The notes under the pieces were generated by a model. That model was not told where the DNA came from and did no database searches. It saw only the letters and a program-made list of their open reading frames with translations. Source: Globisporangium splendens (taxonomy: Eukaryota; Oomycota; Peronosporomycetes; Pythiales; Pythiaceae). From it: a DNA stretch of 64,000 nt. This document shows positions 57,998-64,000 of the stretch, one piece after another. Position numbers and translations under genes: made by a program. Location of the stretch: positions 62,001 through 126,000 of the forward strand of contig VFIW01000062.1 of assembly GCA_006386115.1 (NCBI GenBank). Direction: 5' to 3'. Within the stretch, counting starts at the first letter, position 1. Each line of letters opens with the position of its first letter.

Positions 57998-59431
57998 ATG
58001 GATCTGCAACCACCGTCTCTGGCCGAGGACCGACCGTCGTCGCCGGCGTCACCTACAGCGTCCACCTCCGTGGCGCGGCCGCTCTCTGCGACGTCCAAAT
58101 CAGAACTCGCTGGTCGTAACTCGGCCGCTGCGCAGGACACCGATGCGAAGACTGCCAAGCCCACGCGAACGCGCAAAGCCGCCACAGCGGCCCCGACTTC
58201 CGCTCGACGCGCGCGCCGGTCCGAGATTGAAAAACAGTCGCGGCAACGACGCGTGGTAAGCCCAGGAGTTGTGATTGTTGCCAAAGAAGTCCAAGCTGAC
58301 ATGTATGTGTGAATGCGTTGCTGTTCGTATATAGGGAAGTGTGCAGATGATGCGTGGGGAGCTGGACCGGTTGGAGCGCGAGTACCTGCGGCTGTCGCAG
58401 CTCGCGGTGTCTGAGGTGTCCGAGACGCGCGGTCTCGCGGTGCATCCGCGCGAGATCCAAGAGCTGCGTGACAGGTTTTTGCTGCTGTCGCGCGAGGCAC
58501 GCGGTCTGCGGCAGGAGCAGAAGCAGCTGCACAAGATGCTGCACGAGCGACAGCTCTTCCACGACTCGTTCCGCGCGCTCGCGCACGAGTTCAGCGACGA
58601 TGACGAGTTTCCCTGGAGCGCCGTGGCGCACGCGACGTTCGCGCCGCTGTCGCCCGAGAAGTGCTTCGAGCTCATCCGCGACTCGTACGACGTGATCTCG
58701 CGGTTCGAGGTCGGCGGCAACTATCTATCGTCGGGCGCGTCGTACCTGGGCTGGGCCGACAAGCGGCGACTCGACGAGGAGACGTCGTCCATGCACTTCA
58801 CGTTCACGAAGCGGTTCGCGAACCAGAGCACCGAGCACCTGATGGAGGAGTCGTGGAAAACGTACTGCAACGAGGACGACATGCGCAAAAAGGTGTTCAG
58901 CGCCGCCGTGCAGGTGAAGCTTGAGATCCTGCAGGTGGTCAACGACGATGTGTTCGTGGTGCGGCGCCACACCAAGTACGTGGCCATGGGCAAAGCCTTC
59001 CACACCGTGTATCTGCTCTACCGCATCCAGACGGAGACTGGGTACACGCTCTGCTTCCGCACGATCCCGGCGCCAATTATCGAGCATTCGCTGGAAGAAA
59101 ACGAGGCGTGGATCGAGCTCTTCCATTGGTGTGTACTGCATTGCGTATTGGCAAGAATGGCAGCTGCAATTCTTGCTTGCTTGCATGCTGCATTTGTCAA
59201 GATGCAGGGTTTACACTGTAACCTGACATGTGAATTTGTGTGTGTTTTTGTAGGACGCATTTGACGCGCATTGTGGACGAGGATGGCGAACAAACGGGGT
59301 GCGAGATCACGTTTGGTGGGTCCATCGGCGCAAGCGTGATGAAGTTCGCGCTCCACTGGATGCTGGAGCTCGCGATGGTCGTCGTGCGGTGGGAGAATGC
59401 AGTCGTCGCGCCTATGGCCATCAAACCGTAA
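57998..59431 (+). CDS. Basic-region plus START-like protein, 409 aa (tandem copy 2)
   Basis: Three exons: 57998-58255, 58335-59128, 59254-59431; donors GTAAGC and GTGTGT, acceptors ATATAG and TTGTAG, phases 0 and 2 as in the upstream gene. The N-terminus is only about 70 residues, Ser/Ala/Thr-rich. The basic region (ARRARRSEIEKQSRQRR) is nearly the same as in tandem copy 1, ending at the first intron, followed by GSVQMMRGELDRLEREYLRL. The START-like domain (FEVGGNYLSSGASYLGWADK, FTFTKRFANQSTEHLMEESW, VKLEILQVVNDDVFVVRRH, VVRWENAVVAPMAIKP) runs to the end. The last two exons of the tandem genes are close in length (830/794 and 178/178 nt). The shorter N-terminus is the main difference and may alter activation. 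LINE copy D inserted about 117 bp after the stop. Confidence 0.87.
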
Positions 59432-59532
59432 CCTCCAGCTATTTAACGCCAAAGTTGTCGTGCAAGTGCAAGTTGTGCACTGCGTAGGGTAACGTACTCC
59501 AACAAGCAAGTGTAGCTTGCGTAACCCACTGC

Positions 59533-59548
59533 AACTTGTCCCCCATCC
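59533..59548. repeat. Target site duplication of LINE D, left
   Basis: AACTTGTCCCCCATCC, repeated exactly at 63576-63591. The element lies between the two copies. Confidence 0.92.
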
Positions 59549-62500
59549 CATTCGTCGTGCCATTGCAGAATGCAAATCTAAGTGGCAGGTTTCAAAACGG
59601 GACCGCATTTTTCGGGAGCACATGCATCATGAACGCAAAACGAGCAAATCCTTCTACAAGCGTATCTCGACCAAGTTCCTTGACAACACTATCTTCACGC
59701 TCGGTGGCACAGCGACTTACGGACCCATGCGTTCACGAGAACTTGCTGACGACATGGGAGAAGGATGGAAATCAATCATGCAACAGGCACCCACTCTGCA
59801 AACTGACATTGATCAAATCCTTGATCCAGGAACAGCTATTCCTCCGTCGGACAGATTAGGCTTCCTGCTCAAACCGATCGATTCGAGTGAAATTAAACAG
59901 GCTGTGAAGGAATGCAAGAGAGGCAAAGCTCACGGTCCTGACGAACTCGGCAACGACTGGTACAGAGACCACTGTGACGAGATTACCGACCTATTCGAGC
60001 GACTTTTCAACTTGTGGATACCCGAATGCGTTCTACCAAGTTCGTTCAGTGAAGCTCATATTCACTGCATAAAAAAGTCCGTCTCTGCTGCATCGCCGCT
60101 GGACTACAGGCCAATTGCACTCCTCAACTCTGATTACAAAATATTCACACGGATATTTGCAACCAGATTACGAACTGTGCTCCCTTGGCTTATCCATCAC
60201 ATGCAAGCTGGTTTCGTTCCAGGGCGAGCAATCCCGACTACGATCGATGTGCTATTGGCTGCGCAACAGCGGGCCACGAGCGACCCCGCCATGTCCAGAG
60301 CGATCGCGTTGCTCCTTGATTTTGCTAAAGCTATGATTCAATCGATCGCAGCTTTCTGGCACAAGCGCTCCAGCATCTTGGATTCCCATTGAAGTTCGTA
60401 CACTTAGTGAAGGTGTTACACTCTCAAACCACGTACAAGTTCATTGTCAACGGTTTCCTGTCGAGAAAGTACAACGTAACATCCGGAATTCGTCAAGGAT
60501 GTCCGCTGGCCCCTCTTCTCTTCATCTTGGCGTTAGAGGTTCTTTATCGGAAAATCGAAGCGAGTGACGAAATACACGGCGTTGAACTCCAGGCAGCAGG
60601 ATGCGCAACTGAGGTCAGACTTGGAGGATACGCAGACGACACGACCATTTATCTTAGCGATCCCAAGGATATTAACGCCGTGTTTGCAATCCTGGACAAA
60701 TATGGAGCAGCTTCTGGGCTTCGAGTCAATCGGCACAAATCTGCAGTATTACCGCTGAACAAGGAATATAGCTCCACCGAAGAGTCAGTCAGTGACATTC
60801 ATGTGCTACAACGTGAGGAACATTGCCGCTACCTCGGCATCCAAGTCGGACAAACGCCTTCGAATGCAAGTAACTGGTCCAAGTGCATCCAAGCCTTACG
60901 TGTCAGACTTCGACTTGCGCGCCTCAAAACTCACTCTGTCGCCCAACGCGCAGCAATTGCCAGTGCCGTCATCATACCCAAAGTGCTTTATGTGGCCAGG
61001 CACTCCTGGCCCTCTACGGCTATTGTCAATCAGCTACACGACCTAGTGAAACAATTTGTCTGGGGCTCAAGGAATGGTAAGCCTGCGAAACCGTGGATGA
61101 AGGAAGAACAAGCTGAACTCAAAAAAATGAATGGAGGCTTGTCAGTACCCAACATCAGAACTGAGCTGATGACGATGAGCGCCACAGCAGTCTCCAAATG
61201 GGCACTCACAACCTCTCACATCGGTCAGGTCATCGGGGAAATCTTGCTGCACAACACAAGGGCTTCTTCGACGTACATCACGCCGCTCGATGCAATTCCA
61301 AGGCGGTCACCCCAGCTTCGTGATAACATGTGGACAACTGGCGCAGCATTGTGTGCGTCGCTCCATTCTCGACCCTATGAGCCCAGAGAACGTGATAATG
61401 TACGTTGGTGTTACGAGCATTTCAAGTCGACAATTCTGCAGACTCAATGGGACGGCGATGTGTTCCAGACCAACCTCAGCTCTAAAATGTCTGACAGGCT
61501 TCCAGGTATCATCGCTGAAGGACGAAAGCTACGTGGGACATTCTGTGCAGAATGGCTGCCATACATGACCTCGACTGCAGATGGGTGGCTTCTTGATTCC
61601 AACGGCTCCCCTTACAAGCTTGCTCACACATCATTATCAGTTGGAACAGCACAACTGGGTGACATACTTCGATGGGAGTGGATAAGACCAGGAGTGCTTA
61701 ACTTCATCCCAACATGTGGAATCTCCGGATTCTCCCGGCCGTCTATTCGAGCGCTCGAGCGGTTATGTGCTATGTTGGTATCCAACTTCCCACAGCTTCT
61801 GTATCGACCACAGCAAACAAATGTGCTTCGGCTGTACAACGGACAACGTCATTACAACCACGAATGGCATCTGCACACCAGCGAAGCAACTCTGACCCAC
61901 GTCGACACGACCCTAGTCAAAGCTACGCATACAATTCACTCCGCAATGGACTGTGACGTCATGGCAACAAGAGACTTGAACGGGCAGAAGGTATCGTTCC
62001 ATGCACATCCACGTTTCACAAGAACCGTGCAACTATGGGGTGGCAACGGACGGTACAATACGACCAGATCTTTCTATCGACAACAAGTTGCAGCAACGAG
62101 GACACAAATTGGCAAAGATACTCGAGATGCAGCAGTCAACAAAGCTGTCCATACAGCAGGATCTCTGTGGCCTGGACTGCAATTAATCCAATGGAGCGAA
62201 TTACACAACATCCCAGGGATTACTGCTTATACGGCTCAGACTCTTCTCCGGCTGAAAGCCAACCGACTCTCCATGTGGAACTATGAGAAAGCTGATCTAT
62301 CCTGCTCGAATCCCGAATGTTCCCAAGTTGTCCAATCTTCTGTTCAACATCTACTTCTGGGAGTGTCCGAAAGCCAAACTTGTGTGGAACTACTTTTATG
62401 CGCTATGGGCGAAGATCGGAATCACTCCTGGTCACGACCCCGCAATCTGGATCTTCAGTCTGGATCTACCAGATACTCCAAGGCATGCATGGACCACGAT

Positions 62501-63575
62501 CAAGAGACACATTATCGGACACAAGTTCTCTAATGAACATCTCCAAGATCACCTCTATCCCGTCGCACACATGCTGTGGCGATATATGAGCGCGTCGCTC
62601 ATACAGGTCATTTGGTGTGCGCATCTGCGACGCATGGATTCGGATCCAATCAAATCGACTGCTGAGATGGCGATCATGATGACCAGATTAGAGGCAGGAA
62701 TGCGAAACCTCACACGACTCGCTGAAGCTCAAGCTGGAGACTCGGACGGTCACACGGTTGCAGCAGTTCTCAAGGCATATGTCGACTGCTTTCTCAGCCA
62801 AACCGACGCCATCCCCTTGACTCCAAGTGATACTCGCGGCGTTTACCTGTTGTTTTTCGATGGTGGATCACGCGGCAATCCAGGACCAGGAGGGACTGGA
62901 TCCATTATCGTGCGTGTCCATAAGGACTCGCACACAGCCAGTTTAATTTGGGCCGCGAGCATGGCATATAGCAGGAAGGACACGACCAACAACTTTGCCG
63001 AGTACTGGGGTCTCATACACGGACTCCGAGAAGCCCAACGCAGTCACTTCGAACCGTTGTACGTGATTGGAGACAGTGCACTCATTATCTCCCAACAGCG
63101 AATGCATCGGTCCCCTCGACAGCACCGATTGGCACGTTTATACCAGACAAGTCGACGACTCGCGGATTGCATCGACATCCGAGGATGGTACCATCACTAC
63201 CGTGCCTTCAACAAGATGGCGGACTCAGCCGCCAACCTAGCCATGGACACCAGAACCTCAACGCAGGTTCACTTCCCAACTCATCGAGCTGCTTTCAACA
63301 ATCTCACCCAGGATCTTGACAACGACGTCATGCATTGGCTTATGCGAAGTTCGGAAGACCCAAGGTCATCGGACAACACAAGGCAGCCTCACATAGGACC
63401 AAGAGGACATGCCATCCTGGTCAAAGATTATTTAGCAGTTAGAAGTGTTCTAGTGCAATCCGCGCTATAGACACATTTACACTCCTGTATGAAATTCGCA
63501 ATGAAGATTAGGTAGGAGAATGGATATTGTAGGTCACGACGATGAACCTAAATATACCTCACCTTATAAAGATAA
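59549..63575 (+). mobile_element. LINE copy D, 5'-truncated, with clean target duplication
   Basis: 4.03 kb flanked by an exact 16-bp duplication, the product of target-primed reverse transcription. It lacks the endonuclease and starts just before the RT. It contains the RT (intact YADD motif C near 60640), the RT-to-RNase H linker with a Cys-rich segment, a complete RNase H (62835-63260, four acidic catalytic positions) and a 3' tail ending TTATAAAGATAA instead of a long poly(A). Lesions compared with the other copies are a one-base loss at about 60334 inside motif A and a one-base gain at about 62354. Near identity to B and C shows these are the young members of the family. Confidence 0.92.
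59554..63470 (+). pseudogene. LINE D RT/RNase H polyprotein, two frameshifts
   Basis: It is read in three blocks: about 59554-60335 (start of RT to motif A), 60389-62353 (motifs B and C, thumb, linker), and 62354-63470 (Cys-rich end and RNase H, to the TAG at 63468-63470). Each block is otherwise open. RT motifs seen are DYRPIALLNSDYKIF, FVPGRAI, SGIRQGCPLAPLLF and GGYADDTTIYL; the RNase H motifs are FDGGSRGNPGPGGTG, FAEYWGL, GDSALI and NKMADSAANLA. Without repair or frameshifting it gives no full RT. RNase H C-terminal to RT is known from several LINE clades. Confidence 0.88.
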
Positions 63576-63591
63576 AACTTGTCCCCCATCC
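63576..63591. repeat. Target site duplication of LINE D, right
   Basis: Exact second copy of the 16-bp sequence at 59533-59548, directly after the element's GATAA end. Confidence 0.92.
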
Positions 63592-64000
63592 TTCTGGCGT
63601 GTGCCTGCGGTACAGTGCACGGCAGAGCCCTTTTTGACAGCAGAGAGAACAGGCGCGAGGTCACAAGGGTCCATGCGCGTGTCATTTTTCTGTCTCTTTC
63701 GCAGGAGCGTAACCCCGTTTGCACAGAAATCTGTACTCAACGCCACATTGCAGTGGATATTGTGAAGCCATCGCGTTGTGCAGACACACAGATAGACAGC
63801 GACTTGCTCTTATCCTGCGAAAATGGCATGTCAATCGATCTTCAGGCAGAAGAATTGTGCACACGGTCGTTTTCTCTGGAAGTCGAAAATTCATGGCTGT
63901 TACATACCTCTTTACCTTCCATATGATATTGTCACACGCATGTTGAGTTTTTTTTTCCAGTTTATCGATTTCCATAAAACGCTTTTAATCATTACTGAAG
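63592..64000. other. Window end, no gene recognised
   Basis: About 410 bp that were contiguous with the sequence before 59533 until copy D inserted. Short frames without domains; a poly-T run sits near 63948. Confidence 0.5.

Noticed and set aside
1465..59431. TAG reassigned to glutamine in this organism
   Set aside because: Two broken frames suggest it, but TAG ends both pectate lyases, the ABC transporter and the 41622 gene at natural C-termini.
1..64000. CRISPR arrays, rRNA, tRNA genes
   Set aside because: No regularly spaced repeats, no rRNA-like sequence, and no stretch with tRNA A- and B-box spacing that I could trust by eye. The GGTTCGA matches lie inside LINE coding sequence.

Overview
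The window looks like nuclear DNA of an oomycete (Pythium/Phytophthora-like). The evidence is a perfect match to the classic oomycete core promoter (GCTCATTYYNCAWTTT) in front of two family-3 pectate lyase genes, short GT-AG introns, GC-rich coding next to AT-richer spacers, a family of basic-region plus START-like proteins typical of oomycetes, and non-LTR retrotransposons with a C-terminal RNase H. I saw no prokaryotic operon signals, rRNA, CRISPR array or convincing tRNA.

Layout. 1.4-3.9 kb: two nearly identical secreted PL3 pectate lyases, tail to tail, in a 977-bp inverted repeat. 6.2-11.4 kb: an old, broken LINE (copy A, minus strand). 12-17.9 kb: a full-size ABCA-type ABC transporter with an in-frame TAG just after its only plausible ATG. 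19.2 kb: a relic of another retroelement. 19.9-22.5 kb: a zinc-finger protein with transposase-like (hAT-like) architecture but no visible catalytic motif. 23.2-28.3 kb, all minus strand: a coiled-coil gene split by one in-frame TAG, a four-exon gene for a 99-residue protein ending 9 bp upstream of it, and a seven-exon SUN-domain membrane protein (about 806 aa). 30.6-32.0 kb: a START-like protein without a basic region. 32-40 kb: gene-poor, with microsatellites, a fold-back sequence and an armadillo-like relic. 40.4-41.0 kb: a frameshifted secreted protein.

41.6-59.4 kb holds four basic-region/START-like genes (487, 496, 537 and 409 aa). All have an intron immediately after the basic region, and all replace the invariant bZIP asparagine. 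The last two are a tandem pair with the same intron positions and phases. Inside this cluster sits a rearranged patch: LINE copy B, a broken cyclic-nucleotide-binding channel gene (minus), LINE copy C, then the C-terminal half of a second channel gene (plus). Both channel remnants lose their 5' parts at the edges of copy C. LINE copy D (59.5-63.6 kb) is a 5'-truncated insertion with a clean 16-bp target site duplication.

Functionally, the pectate lyases attack plant cell-wall pectin, the ABCA transporter probably moves lipids, the SUN protein is a predicted endomembrane or nuclear-envelope protein, and the basic/START-like proteins are probably regulators. They form no obvious single pathway. 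What links the region is duplication (inverted PL3 pair, tandem START genes, decayed exon repeats) and repeated LINE insertion. Exon boundaries were read by eye from GT-AG signals and reading frame; start codons were checked for ATG, and exceptions are stated.
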